A stretch of 64,000 nucleotides of DNA from an uncultured Collinsella sp. (lineage in GTDB: Bacteria > Actinomycetota > Coriobacteriia > Coriobacteriales > Coriobacteriaceae), in contig CABQJV010000002.1 of assembly GCA_902464565.1 (NCBI GenBank), positions 61,025-125,024 of the forward strand, given 5' to 3'. The notes under the pieces were generated by a model. It saw only the letters and a list, made by a program, of their open reading frames with translations. It ran no database searches and was not told the origin of the DNA. The position numbers and the translations under genes were made by a program. Shown piece by piece: positions 14,162 to 23,155 of the stretch (its first letter is position 1; each line of letters begins with the position of its first letter).

Positions 14162-15334
14162 TTACCAAAAGACTGTTCCGTTCAATTTGACCATATTGGG
14201 CGTTGCATAGTTAATCGCTCGGGGATAAGTGTTCCATCCGTCGAATACTTCGAGCCACTGCAGTTCGATGCCAGAGCTTCCATTATGCCCAGTAAAATAG
14301 CCAGTTACCGTGACTGTATGACCTGATAGCTCGACGGATCCTTCACTGTTTCGGCTGTTGATCCACATATGATACAAGCCGATATTCCCTTGATCGATAG
14401 TTGCTCTGTACTGAGCGAATTGAGGCTGATAACCGAAAAATTGAGTATTAAGTGCTCTACCCTTTTGAGCGGCAAGACTTTTAAACGGAACAATTCCATC
14501 TGGGATGATCGTGCTTCCGTACTCGACGCCCTGATCATTGGTCTTATACGTTGTTGTGCCAGTGACGTTCCATATTTCTTTATAATAATCGGGATTAAAT
14601 TGATTAGCGTTTGAACTGGTGAGACCGTAATGCATTGATACAGCGTACAAGGCAGAAACGACGCATGCATACTTATTAGTGCGGGCTTCAACTAATGATT
14701 CCGAGACTCCTCGGAACGGTATTCCGTTTAAATCGTCTATTTGGAAATGCAACATCAAGTCATCTTCATTGATAATGACTGCATTCCATGAAGTTGGGTT
14801 ATTGCTTTGAGGTGTTATACCCTTTTCGGTGACAATCGGGATAGACCGTATATTGTTATAGTTGGTTACACAGTCTCTAGTTCCTGGCACCAAAGTTCCA
14901 TATTCAATATCGTTGTACGAAATTAGTACGGTTGGGTTTGTGGCCTGTTGGCCGGAATAAGTTGAAATGGCGTTTGATAGAGAAGCTGAAATCGGAAGAA
15001 TGGTATCGCCGAGGGTTATCTCCTTCAGAAGCCCAGGATATGATGCGTCAAGTACTAAATAACCGTAAGGGCTTCCTTCCCTTGTGACACTGATTTCATA
15101 GCCACAGATAAGGCCGATTTGTTGGCATACGGGAACGATTTGCTCGATCTCTAAGTTCGCGGATCCGTCGACGATGGGCAACAGGGAAAGCGCGTAGTCT
15201 TGTGCTAGGTCTGATGTAAAAGCGACGGATGAGTTTGAGTCGGCAGCGAATACTCTTGTTGGGCGTGACGCGGATAAGCCGATGATCGAGGCTAGGCCGA
15301 GAAGAAACGAGCGACGTGATTGAACTCTGGGCAT
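14162..15334 (-). CDS. Tat-exported cysteine-protease-like protein
   Basis: The 390-residue protein opens with a twin-arginine signal (SRRSFLLGLASIIGLSAS). A papain-fold-like pattern follows: Cys in YACVVSALYAVSMHYG near residue 225, His in LSGHTVTVTGYF near 340, and an Asp/Asn in VFDGWN near 367. This suggests a C39- or C10-like secreted peptidase; no family is certain. The gene is AT-rich (runs such as TTATTATAAAGAA) compared with about 62% GC around it, which suggests acquisition by transfer. It is followed directly by the small exported protein gene. Confidence 0.65.
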   Translation of the reverse strand: MPRVQSRRSFLLGLASIIGLSASRPTRVFAADSNSSVAFTSDLAQDYALSLLPIVDGSANLEIEQIVPVCQQIGLICGYEISVTREGSPYGYLVLDASYPGLLKEITLGDTILPISASLSNAISTYSGQQATNPTVLISYNDIEYGTLVPGTRDCVTNYNNIRSIPIVTEKGITPQSNNPTSWNAVIINEDDLMLHFQIDDLNGIPFRGVSESLVEARTNKYACVVSALYAVSMHYGLTSSNANQFNPDYYKEIWNVTGTTTYKTNDQGVEYGSTIIPDGIVPFKSLAAQKGRALNTQFFGYQPQFAQYRATIDQGNIGLYHMWINSRNSEGSVELSGHTVTVTGYFTGHNGSSGIELQWLEVFDGWNTYPRAINYATPNMVKLNGTVFW

Positions 15335-15442
15335 AATGTCTCCTGCCTATGGGGGGCAATATGCTGTCATTTTATTTGCTACATAATACAATCTAATTCG
15401 GATTAAGGTAAATGGATGGAATTGCTCGATAAATGGTAGTGA

Positions 15443-16282
15443 TTAGCGGACCGGTATCGCGATCCTCGTCACATACGCCCCCGGGTCGTCGCTGATGATG
15501 TCGTCGATGGGGGCGATTTCGCGCGAGGGACCGGCGGGGGACAGGTCGCGCTCGTGCATGTAATCGAGTAAGCGCTCATAGCGCGGGGCCGCCTGACCGT
15601 GCGTGCCGCGGAAGCTGACCGTCAGACACCGCGCGGCGGGACGTACTTCGACATCGCCCAGGTAATCGTCCGTGCCATCCAGCAGCAGAAAGACCTCGTC
15701 GTAGCCATCAAAGTCGCCGGCGGCAAGGCGTTCGGGCGCGATCCCGACGCCCAAGTTGCCCAGAAAAACAAACGTCTCGTGCTGGCCCGTCTGCAGTTGA
15801 CGAATTTGCCACTCCAGCGCATAGGCGTCGGTAGGGTTGACGCGTTCGCGCAGCACGGCGCAGCGAAGTTCGGGCGCATCGATTGTGCAAATGATATCGA
15901 GCTCGTTGTTCAAGGCATCGTGCAGCAGGGCAAGCCGGCTGTTAATCTTGCGCGACACGCGTTCGAGCTCGCGGCGCTTGCGCTCGATGATTTCCTGTTG
16001 CTGAGTCAGCTGCCGCTGCATGAGGTCCACATCGCGCGTGGTCACAAACTCGCGGATTTGCGCGAGCGGCAAGTCGAGAACTCGCAGGTGGCTGATGGTG
16101 TTGAGGGTGGAGAGCTGCCGCGATCCGTAGTAGCGGTACCCACTTGCCGGATCGATGCGCGCCGGATCCAACAAGCCGATCTGCTCGTAATGACGTAGCG
16201 TTCCCAAGCTCAGGTTAAACAGGCGTGCCACCTCGCCAATGCGGAGCAGGCCCTCTGTATGTTCAGCTGGCGAGTCGGTCAT
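15443..16282 (-). CDS. MerR-family regulator with GyrI-like ligand domain
   Basis: The 279-residue protein starts with a MerR winged helix (LLRIGEVARLFNLSLGTLRHYEQIGLLDPARID) and a coiled coil (about 90-125). A C-terminal GyrI/BmrR-type effector domain follows. It is the second gene after the MATE transporter, separated by 56 bases, so it is probably autoregulated with it. The promoter upstream of the transporter shows the stretched 19-base spacing typical of MerR control. The likely role is drug- or toxin-induced activation of the pump. Confidence 0.87.
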   Translation of the reverse strand: MTDSPAEHTEGLLRIGEVARLFNLSLGTLRHYEQIGLLDPARIDPASGYRYYGSRQLSTLNTISHLRVLDLPLAQIREFVTTRDVDLMQRQLTQQQEIIERKRRELERVSRKINSRLALLHDALNNELDIICTIDAPELRCAVLRERVNPTDAYALEWQIRQLQTGQHETFVFLGNLGVGIAPERLAAGDFDGYDEVFLLLDGTDDYLGDVEVRPAARCLTVSFRGTHGQAAPRYERLLDYMHERDLSPAGPSREIAPIDDIISDDPGAYVTRIAIPVR

Positions 16283-16338
16283 GGGACCGTTTCTTTCGGT
16301 AAAAAGCGGGGGAGGGGCGTCAGGCCTGCGTTGCCCCG

Positions 16339-17685
16339 CTACGCCACCAGCTTGTCAAAAGCCCCGCGCCGGTTGAGTACGGTAAACGCGACAACACAGA
16401 TGACCGCCGACAAAATCGATCCGCACGGCGAGGCGATGCCCATGGGAAACAACGTATCGGAATAGGCGTTCGACAGCAGCCACGCGCCCGGCACGCGAAT
16501 GAGCGCCACGGCCAGCACGTTGTGCGCAAAGCCGATGTAGCTCTTGCCGTATGCAGCGAAAAAGCCGCTAAAGCAAATGTGGATGCCGGCAAAAATCGCG
16601 TCGAAAATGTAGCTGCGCATATAGCCGGTGCCGGCCGCGACTACTGCAGCGTCCTTGGCAAAAAAGCCGATAAACGCCGGCGCCACCAGCCACATCAGCA
16701 CCGTGATCAGGCAGCCGTACACCACCGAGATGGTCATGGCGTCCTTGAGCACCTGACGTGCGCGGTCGCCCTTGCCCGCACCGGCATTTTGCGCCGTGAG
16801 TGCGCTGACGGTGGCGCCCATGGAACTCGGCACAATGAACAAAAAGCTGATCATCTTCTCGACCAGGCCCACGGCGGCGGCGTCGACGAGCCCTCGGTGG
16901 TTGGCGATGACGGTGATAAACATAAACGCCACCTGGATGCAGCCGTCCTGCACGGCCACGGGCACGCCAATCTTAAGAATGCTGCCGAGCACCTCGGGCC
17001 GGGGACGCAGGTCGCTGCGCTTTACGTGGATGTTCGTGCGGCGGCTCTTGAGCCACACGAGCGCGAGGGCAACGCTGGCCGTCTGGGCGGTCACCGTGCC
17101 GAGCGCCGCGCCCACGGGGCCGAGCCCCATGTGGCCGATAAACAGAAAATCGAGCGCGATGTTAATGATGCACGCCACGCCGATCACGTACATGGGCGAG
17201 CGCGAATCGCCCAGCCCGCGAAAGATGGCCGAAAGAATGTTGTATGCGGCGATAAACGGAATGCCGACAAAGCAGATGCGCAGGTAGGCGGCGGTGCCTT
17301 CGACCGCCTCGGCCGGCGTGCCAATGAGCGCCACGATCTGTGGGCACAGTGCGAGCAGGACAGCGGCCAGCACCACCGAGACACCCATAAAGAGCGTAAT
17401 GGTGTTGCCGATGGCGGTCTCGGCGCGGTCAAACCAGCGCGAGCCCACGGCGTGACCGACGATGACCGTCGTTCCCATGGCCAGGCCCACGAGCGTCACG
17501 GTAATGATATAGAGCGTCTGCGCGCCATTGCCCACGGCGGTGATGCCGGCGGCGCCGCTAAACTGCCCCATCATGTACAGGTCGGCCATGCCGTAGAGCA
17601 TCTGCAAAAAGTACGAGAGCATATAAGGCAGGGCAAAGACTGCGATGGTCTTAAGGACATTACCGCGTGTGAGGTCGTGTTCCAT
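16339..17685 (-). CDS. MATE-family multidrug efflux transporter
   Basis: The 448-residue protein has about 12 membrane segments in two homologous halves (AVFALPYMLSYFLQML early, then GVPVAVQDGCIQVAFMF in the second half), as in the DinF/NorM-like MATE family. It exports cationic compounds using Na+ or H+ gradients. ATG 17685 is the start. It is the first gene of a two-gene unit with the MerR regulator. Confidence 0.88.
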   Translation of the reverse strand: MEHDLTRGNVLKTIAVFALPYMLSYFLQMLYGMADLYMMGQFSGAAGITAVGNGAQTLYIITVTLVGLAMGTTVIVGHAVGSRWFDRAETAIGNTITLFMGVSVVLAAVLLALCPQIVALIGTPAEAVEGTAAYLRICFVGIPFIAAYNILSAIFRGLGDSRSPMYVIGVACIINIALDFLFIGHMGLGPVGAALGTVTAQTASVALALVWLKSRRTNIHVKRSDLRPRPEVLGSILKIGVPVAVQDGCIQVAFMFITVIANHRGLVDAAAVGLVEKMISFLFIVPSSMGATVSALTAQNAGAGKGDRARQVLKDAMTISVVYGCLITVLMWLVAPAFIGFFAKDAAVVAAGTGYMRSYIFDAIFAGIHICFSGFFAAYGKSYIGFAHNVLAVALIRVPGAWLLSNAYSDTLFPMGIASPCGSILSAVICVVAFTVLNRRGAFDKLVA

Positions 17686-17727
17686 GGGCGAGGCACTTTC
17701 TGGCTTGGTTCGTTTAGCTACCAGTGT

Positions 17728-17758
17728 AGTGAAAACCCTACAACGATTGTAGAGTCAA
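17728..17758 (-). promoter_or_regulatory. MerR-type promoter of the MATE-merR unit
   Basis: On the minus strand TTGACT (17753-17758) and TTCACT (17728-17733) are 19 bases apart. The spacer holds the perfect dyad CTACAA-N3-TTGTAG (17738-17752). Over-long spacers with a central dyad are the mark of MerR-activated promoters. Confidence 0.8.
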
Positions 17759-17946
17759 GGTTTATGTTGGCAGTGGGGCGAAATAAGTCGCGTGCACTAT
17801 TATTCCGAGTGAATATGGACACACGTCACGAGAACTCGCCGCCGGCGCTAACCTTGCAGAAAACGATTTCGGAATACTTGACACCATTATTCGGCGCGCA
17901 ATAATACGTGCGTTTGCGAACAACGTTTGGTGGGGGTTGAACCTGC

Positions 17947-19776
17947 GTGCGCAATCTCAAAATACTGTTTTCCTATCTAGGGACATACCGTCGCGATGCC
18001 ATCCTCGGCGTGTTCTTTGTGTCGGTCGAGACGGTGCTCGAGCTGTTTATCCCGGTCATCATGGCCAACATCATCGATGTGGGCGTGCCTGCGGGTGATA
18101 TCAACTACATGCTGCTGCAGGGCGCGTACATGTTGGTGTGCGCTGCGCTTTCGCTGGTACTGGGCTTGGGTTATGCCCGCACGTCCGCCCGCGTTGCCTC
18201 GGGCCTAGGCGCTAACCTGCGCGAGGCCGAGTACAAAAAGATTCAAACGCTCGCCTTTGGCAACCTGGACAACTACGACGCCAGCTCGCTCGTCACCCGC
18301 ATGACCACGGACATCACCGTTATCCAAAATGCTGTGGGCAACGGCTTTCGCCCTATGGTGCGCGGCCCGGTGACGCTTATCGTCGGCCTTATCTACGCGC
18401 TGATGCTGTCGCGCCCGCTCGCCACCGTCTTTGCGATCATCTTGCCCGTGCTGGCAATCGTGCTGGGCGTCATCACCTATCGCGTGAGCCCGCTCTACCG
18501 CCAACTCCAGACCTCGATGGACCACCTCAACGGCGTGGTACAGGAAGACCTCACCGCCGTGCGTGCCGTCAAGGCGTATGTGCGTGCCGAGCACGAGGAG
18601 GCCAAGTTCGACACCGTCAATACCGAGCTCGCGCGCACTGCGACAAAGACCTTTGGCACCGCCGTGCTCAACCTGCCGGTGTTTCAGCTGTCGATGTACG
18701 TGGCTGCGCTCTCCATCCTGTGGATTGGCGGCCGCATGATTCTCGCCGGCAAGCTGGGCGTGGGCTCGCTCACGGGCTTTATGAGCTACGTGCTGCTGAT
18801 CATGAATTCGCTCATGATGATTTCCAACGTGTTTTTGCTGCTCACGCGCGCTCTTACGAGTGTGGGCCGTATCGCCGAGGTGCTCGATGAGGAGCCCTTT
18901 ATCGCCAACCCCGCGGGAGACCTCGCGATTGCGGCGCCAGCGGACGGCAGTATCGAGTTTCGCGACGTTTCCTTTAAATACCGCGCGGATGCAGCCGAGG
19001 ATGTGCTCGAGCATATCGACCTTCGCATCGAGAGCGGCTCGACGGTGGGCATCCTCGGCGGCACGGGCTCGGGCAAGAGCTCGCTTGTGCAGCTGATTGC
19101 GCGCCTGTACGACGCCACCGAGGGCGCCGTGCTTGTGGGCGGACACGACGTGCGCGACTACGACCTGGTCGCCTTGCGCGACGCCGTAGGCATTGTGCTG
19201 CAAAAGAACGTGTTGTTTACGGGCACCGTGCGCGAGAACCTGCAGTGGGGCAATCCGCAGGCGTCGGACGATGAGCTCCTCGCGGCTTGCCGCGCAGCGT
19301 GCGTGGACGAGTTCCTTGATCGCATCGGCGGGCTGGACGGCGAGTTGGGGCAAGGTGGCGCCGGTGTTTCGGGTGGCCAGAAGCAACGCCTTTGCATCGC
19401 GCGCACGCTGCTCAAGCATCCGCGCGTGCTCATTTTTGATGACTCCACCAGCGCGGTCGATATGGCGACCGACGCAAAGATTCGAGAGCACATCGCTCGG
19501 ATTCCCGATACGACCGTGCTCATCATCGCCCAGCGCATCGCGAGCGTCATGGATGCCGATCGCATTGTGGTGCTGGACGACGGTCGTGTCCACGGCGTGG
19601 GCACGCACGAGGAACTGCTAGCGGGCGACAACATATACCAGGAGATTTACGCCTCGCAGATGGAGTTTGCGGGGGACGTGGACGCCGGCGCCGGCAGCGA
19701 CGATGGCTGCGCGAATGATCCGTTTTCCTCCGTCCCCGGCGGATCACCCTTGGAAGGGGGTGAGTGCCATGCCTAA
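17947..19776 (+). CDS. ABC exporter half, degenerate nucleotide-binding domain
   Basis: The 609-residue protein has six membrane segments, then an NBD with Walker A GGTGSGKS and signature VSGGQKQR. Walker B reads LIFDDSTS, with Asp in place of the catalytic Glu, and the H-loop reads IIAQRIAS, with Gln in place of His. These are the changes seen in the degenerate subunit of heterodimeric exporters such as TM287/288 and LmrCD. GTG 17947 follows GGGGG. The stop overlaps the start of its partner by 8 bases. The last 20 or so codons include an in-frame copy of palindromic repeat D. Confidence 0.88.
   Translation: MRNLKILFSYLGTYRRDAILGVFFVSVETVLELFIPVIMANIIDVGVPAGDINYMLLQGAYMLVCAALSLVLGLGYARTSARVASGLGANLREAEYKKIQTLAFGNLDNYDASSLVTRMTTDITVIQNAVGNGFRPMVRGPVTLIVGLIYALMLSRPLATVFAIILPVLAIVLGVITYRVSPLYRQLQTSMDHLNGVVQEDLTAVRAVKAYVRAEHEEAKFDTVNTELARTATKTFGTAVLNLPVFQLSMYVAALSILWIGGRMILAGKLGVGSLTGFMSYVLLIMNSLMMISNVFLLLTRALTSVGRIAEVLDEEPFIANPAGDLAIAAPADGSIEFRDVSFKYRADAAEDVLEHIDLRIESGSTVGILGGTGSGKSSLVQLIARLYDATEGAVLVGGHDVRDYDLVALRDAVGIVLQKNVLFTGTVRENLQWGNPQASDDELLAACRAACVDEFLDRIGGLDGELGQGGAGVSGGQKQRLCIARTLLKHPRVLIFDDSTSAVDMATDAKIREHIARIPDTTVLIIAQRIASVMDADRIVVLDDGRVHGVGTHEELLAGDNIYQEIYASQMEFAGDVDAGAGSDDGCANDPFSSVPGGSPLEGGECHA
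19716..19746. repeat. Palindromic repeat, family D, copy 2, inside a coding sequence
   Basis: TGATCCG (19716-19722) pairs with CGGATCA (19740-19746) around TTTTCCTCCGTCCCCGG. It is translated in frame as NDPFSSVPGGSP near the C terminus of the ABC subunit. The other copy (11129-11159) is intergenic. Confidence 0.65.
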
Positions 19777-21667
19777 GACCGCAGCCCAAGCACGCCCGGC
19801 CGACCTCAAGCGCACTGTGCGCCGCTTGCTCTCCTACATGGGGCATGCCAAGTTCTCGTTGCTCGCGGTGGGCGTGCTCGCCTCCGCCGCCGCCATCGCG
19901 AGCCTCGTCGGCACCTACATGGTGCGTCCCATCGTTAACGGTTTGGCCACGGGCGGGGAGGAACTGCTTACCAAGCAGGTCATCCTGACGGCGATCATCT
20001 ACGCCGCGGGCGTGCTCTCGGCCCTGGGCTACTCACAGATCATGGTGCGCGCGGCCCAACACGTGGTGTCCGATATTCGCCGCGACCTGTTCGCGCACAT
20101 CCAGACGCTGCCGCTCAGTTATTTTGACAGCACGCGCTCGGGCGACATCATGAGTTTTTTCACCAATGACGTCGACACCGTCTCCGAGGCGCTTAACAAC
20201 AGCTTTGCCAACGTGATTCAGGCCGCCATTCAGGTTGTGGGCACCACGGCTATGCTCATCATCCTTAACTGGCAGCTCACGATTATCACACTCGTGTGCG
20301 ATGCGGCCATTGTGCTGTATGCGCGCTACTCGGGCGCGCGCTCTAAGCGTTTCTTTGCTGCCCAGCAGGCATCGCTTGGCGACCTGGACGGATATATCGA
20401 AGAGATGGTCTCGGGCCAAAAGGTCATCAAGGTCTTTAACCGTGAGGCAGCGAATGTCGCCGGCTTCACCCGCCGCAACGACGAGCTTCGCCGCACCGGT
20501 ACCGCCGCCGTGAGCTATGCCAACTCCATGGTGCCCATGACTGTCGTGATTGGCTACGTCAACTATGCCATCGTCGCGGTGGCGGGCGGCATGCTCTGCA
20601 TCAAGGGGCTCGCCGACGTGGGCGCGCTCGCGAGCTACCTGGTCTTTGTGCGCCAGGCCGCCATGCCCATCAACCAGTTTACGCAGCTCGGCAACTTCTT
20701 GCTCAACGCGTTGGCCGGTGCCGAGCGCCTGTTTGCGGCTATGGACCTTGAGCCCGAGGTGGACGAGGGCTGCGTGGAGCTGGTGCAGACGGGCGACGCC
20801 GCGTGGGCGTGGAAAATTCCCGAGGGCCAGGGCGTGGGCGCGTACGGGCATTTGCATGATGTGGCAGCCGTTGATGAGTCGGGCCGCGCGGTGGCTGCCG
20901 ACGGCACCGAGCTCACGTGCGGCTTGGTCCCGCTTGCCGGCGACGTGCGCTTCCATGCCGTGGATTTTTCCTACGTGCCGGGCACCCGCGTGCTCACGGA
21001 CCTCAACCTGTTTGCCAAGCCGGGGCAAAAGATCGCGTTTGTGGGCTCCACGGGTGCCGGCAAGACGACCATCACCAACCTCATCAACCGCTTCTACGAG
21101 GTCGATGACGGCGAGATCACGTACGACGGCATCGACGTCAAGCACATTGCCAAGGCCAGCCTGCGCGGGTCGCTCGGCATTGTGCTGCAGGACACGCACC
21201 TGTTTAGCGGCACCATTGCGCAGAACATCCGCTTTGGCAAGCTCGACGCGACCGACGAGGAGGTGCGCGCCGCTGCCGAGGCCGCCTGCGCCGACTCGTT
21301 TATCCGCCGCCTGCCGCGGGGCTACGACACACCGGTCACGGCCGACGGCGCCAACCTGTCGCAGGGTCAGCGTCAGCTGCTCGCCATCGCGCGCGTGGCC
21401 GTCGCCGATCCGCCGGTGCTCATCCTGGACGAGGCCACGAGCTCCATTGACACGCGTACCGAAAAGCTCATCGAGCGCGGTATGGACCGCATCATGCGCG
21501 GTCGCACCACGTTTATGATCGCGCACCGCCTGTCCACTGTCCGCGACGCCGACGCCATCATGGTCCTCGAACACGGCCGCATCATCGAGCGCGGCACGCA
21601 CGAAGAGCTGCTCGCCCAGCACGGCGAGTACTGGCAGCTGGCGCATGGCTTAAAAGAGCTGGATTAA
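19769..21667 (+). CDS. ABC exporter half, catalytically intact partner
   Basis: The 632-residue protein has six membrane segments and a canonical NBD: Walker A GSTGAGKT, signature LSQGQRQ, Walker B LILDEATSSID and H-loop IAHRLST. An extra stretch of about 60 residues separates the membrane part from the NBD. ATG 19769 lies inside the end of the first subunit gene and has GGAAGGGGGTGAG upstream, so the pair is coupled. Together they should form a heterodimeric multidrug or lipid exporter with one active ATP site. Confidence 0.9.
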   Translation: MPKTAAQARPADLKRTVRRLLSYMGHAKFSLLAVGVLASAAAIASLVGTYMVRPIVNGLATGGEELLTKQVILTAIIYAAGVLSALGYSQIMVRAAQHVVSDIRRDLFAHIQTLPLSYFDSTRSGDIMSFFTNDVDTVSEALNNSFANVIQAAIQVVGTTAMLIILNWQLTIITLVCDAAIVLYARYSGARSKRFFAAQQASLGDLDGYIEEMVSGQKVIKVFNREAANVAGFTRRNDELRRTGTAAVSYANSMVPMTVVIGYVNYAIVAVAGGMLCIKGLADVGALASYLVFVRQAAMPINQFTQLGNFLLNALAGAERLFAAMDLEPEVDEGCVELVQTGDAAWAWKIPEGQGVGAYGHLHDVAAVDESGRAVAADGTELTCGLVPLAGDVRFHAVDFSYVPGTRVLTDLNLFAKPGQKIAFVGSTGAGKTTITNLINRFYEVDDGEITYDGIDVKHIAKASLRGSLGIVLQDTHLFSGTIAQNIRFGKLDATDEEVRAAAEAACADSFIRRLPRGYDTPVTADGANLSQGQRQLLAIARVAVADPPVLILDEATSSIDTRTEKLIERGMDRIMRGRTTFMIAHRLSTVRDADAIMVLEHGRIIERGTHEELLAQHGEYWQLAHGLKELD

Positions 21668-21716
21668 CCCGTTCGAGCACGATGCTTTGATCCCTCCGTG
21701 CCCCTCACCTCACCTC

Positions 21717-21781
21717 AAACCATCACAACATTCGACGTTTTTTGTCAAAATCAGGAAAAGCATCGAATGTTGTGATGGTTT
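21717..21781. repeat. Palindromic repeat, family B, copy 1
   Basis: AAACCATCACAACATTCGA (21717-21735) is mirrored at 21763-21781. It is nested in an outer repeat CCCGTTCGAG (21668-21677) / CTCGAACGGG (from 21789), which may be the ABC operon terminator that the repeat entered. Confidence 0.75.
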
Positions 21782-21882
21782 TTCTGCCACTCGAACGGGT
21801 GGAATCGCTTTCTTGCGCACGAAGGTGTGCGGACCCGTGGGCAGGGGAATAAGGTTGGTTATCCGACTCCATTGGAGGGCTC

Positions 21883-22920
21883 ATGGACCTGCCGATCGTC
21901 CTGTCCCATAAGACTGCCTGGCTGTACCACAACGTGGCGCGCCCGTCCGAGCCGCTCTCGCGAGCAAGCAGCCTATACGATGAGGACTCGCTTGCTAACG
22001 AGGCGGAACCGACCGCGAGCCTGCCCAAATTGGGACTCGATGCCAAGGGACTGAGGGCTTCAACGGCAGTTGGGATCGTTGCCGACTATCTGGTTTCGCT
22101 CGGTATTCCACGAGAAGAGCTCGATCATATCGACACGCTCGTCAACTTCGATTTTGAGCGCTCGACGCCGGCTGGATTTAGGTGCCACGTGTTTGGGGCG
22201 CCGGTACCTCCAGACCATCTTATCGAGGTGGCGGAGGACCTTCTGGTGGTTGATGAGGTCATGTGCTTTGTCCAAGCGGGTTCGTGGATGAGTGAGCCCG
22301 AGCAGCTGGAATATGGCTACGAAATCTGTGCCCGATACCATTTGAATCATCTGTCGACAGGCGATTATATCGAGATGGGGCAGAGGTATACCGTTGCCGA
22401 CTTGATTGCCTATTGCAATGAGAACCGATCTCGTCAGGGGGCTATACGCGCGGCCGCCGTGCTCAAGCGCGTGCACGATGGCGCGCGGTCGCCCATGGAG
22501 ACGGCCACCGCAATCATGGTCGTAGCAAAACGCTCCCAGGGCGGGCTGGGATACGCCAAGATCGAGCTCAACCATCGGGTCGATGTTCCCAACGAGTTCA
22601 AGTATCTCGCAAAGGCCGGGTATTTCGAGATCGACGTATATGCGCCTGCGAGTGGTACGGGGATTGAATACAACGGCTCGGACCATCTTGATAAACAGCG
22701 CAGCGCGTCGGATGCGGAGCGTATGACCGTGCTGGGCACGCTGGGCTTTAGGATGATCGTCCTCACCGGGACTCAGTTTGCCCACCAGCTGCAATTGCAT
22801 CGGGCGATGAACGCCATCGCACTCGCTATGGGTCTCAAGTGCGACCGAAGCGAAGCGTTCCAGAAGCGGCAGAACGACTTGCGAGAATTTGTGATTCGAC
22901 ACTGGGACGGCGGCCTTTAG
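21883..22920 (+). CDS. Protein with C-terminal DUF559/Vsr-like nuclease region
   Basis: The 345-residue soluble protein starts at ATG 21883 with TTGGAGGG upstream. The last 120 residues contain EIDVYAPASGTGIEYNGSDH followed by SASDAERMTVLGTLGFRMIVLT, a pattern similar to DUF559/very-short-patch-repair endonuclease-like domains (acidic Asp/Glu pair plus a following basic helix). The N-terminal 200 residues are not recognised. Such proteins are common in Coriobacteriia as single genes. It is flanked by two copies of repeat B in the same orientation. Function is unknown. Confidence 0.6.
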   Translation: MDLPIVLSHKTAWLYHNVARPSEPLSRASSLYDEDSLANEAEPTASLPKLGLDAKGLRASTAVGIVADYLVSLGIPREELDHIDTLVNFDFERSTPAGFRCHVFGAPVPPDHLIEVAEDLLVVDEVMCFVQAGSWMSEPEQLEYGYEICARYHLNHLSTGDYIEMGQRYTVADLIAYCNENRSRQGAIRAAAVLKRVHDGARSPMETATAIMVVAKRSQGGLGYAKIELNHRVDVPNEFKYLAKAGYFEIDVYAPASGTGIEYNGSDHLDKQRSASDAERMTVLGTLGFRMIVLTGTQFAHQLQLHRAMNAIALAMGLKCDRSEAFQKRQNDLREFVIRHWDGGL

Positions 22921-22958
22921 GGACGTTCTGGTCCTTCCGCGGGGTGCTGTGGGCAGGC

Positions 22959-23023
22959 AAACCATCACAACATTCGACGTTTTTCGCCAAAAACGGGAAA
23001 AGCATCGAATGTTGTGATGGTTT
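22959..23023. repeat. Palindromic repeat, family B, copy 2
   Basis: The arms AAACCATCACAACATTCGA (from 22959) and its mirror (ending 23023) enclose CGTTTTTCGCCAAAAACGGGAAAAGCA read in two parts. It has the same orientation as copy 1. Confidence 0.75.
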
Positions 23024-23155
23024 GTATGTTGAGGATGGGCTTGGGAAGCCGGACTTGCTCGAAGCGACCTGTCCTGTCGTACGGGTGTCGGCGTGATTCT
23101 CTCGTGGGGTATTATGTTTTCCGAAGAATAAAATGCCGCGTGAGGGGAGGGCTGC

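Noticed and set aside
14162..15334. Pseudogene because of AT-rich, unusual composition
   Set aside because: The frame is intact over 390 codons with a complete Tat signal, so it is kept as a probable gene.
16522..17904. 460-codon plus-strand frame opposite the MATE gene
   Set aside because: Mirror of the transporter gene; the MATE membrane pattern and MerR promoter support the minus strand.
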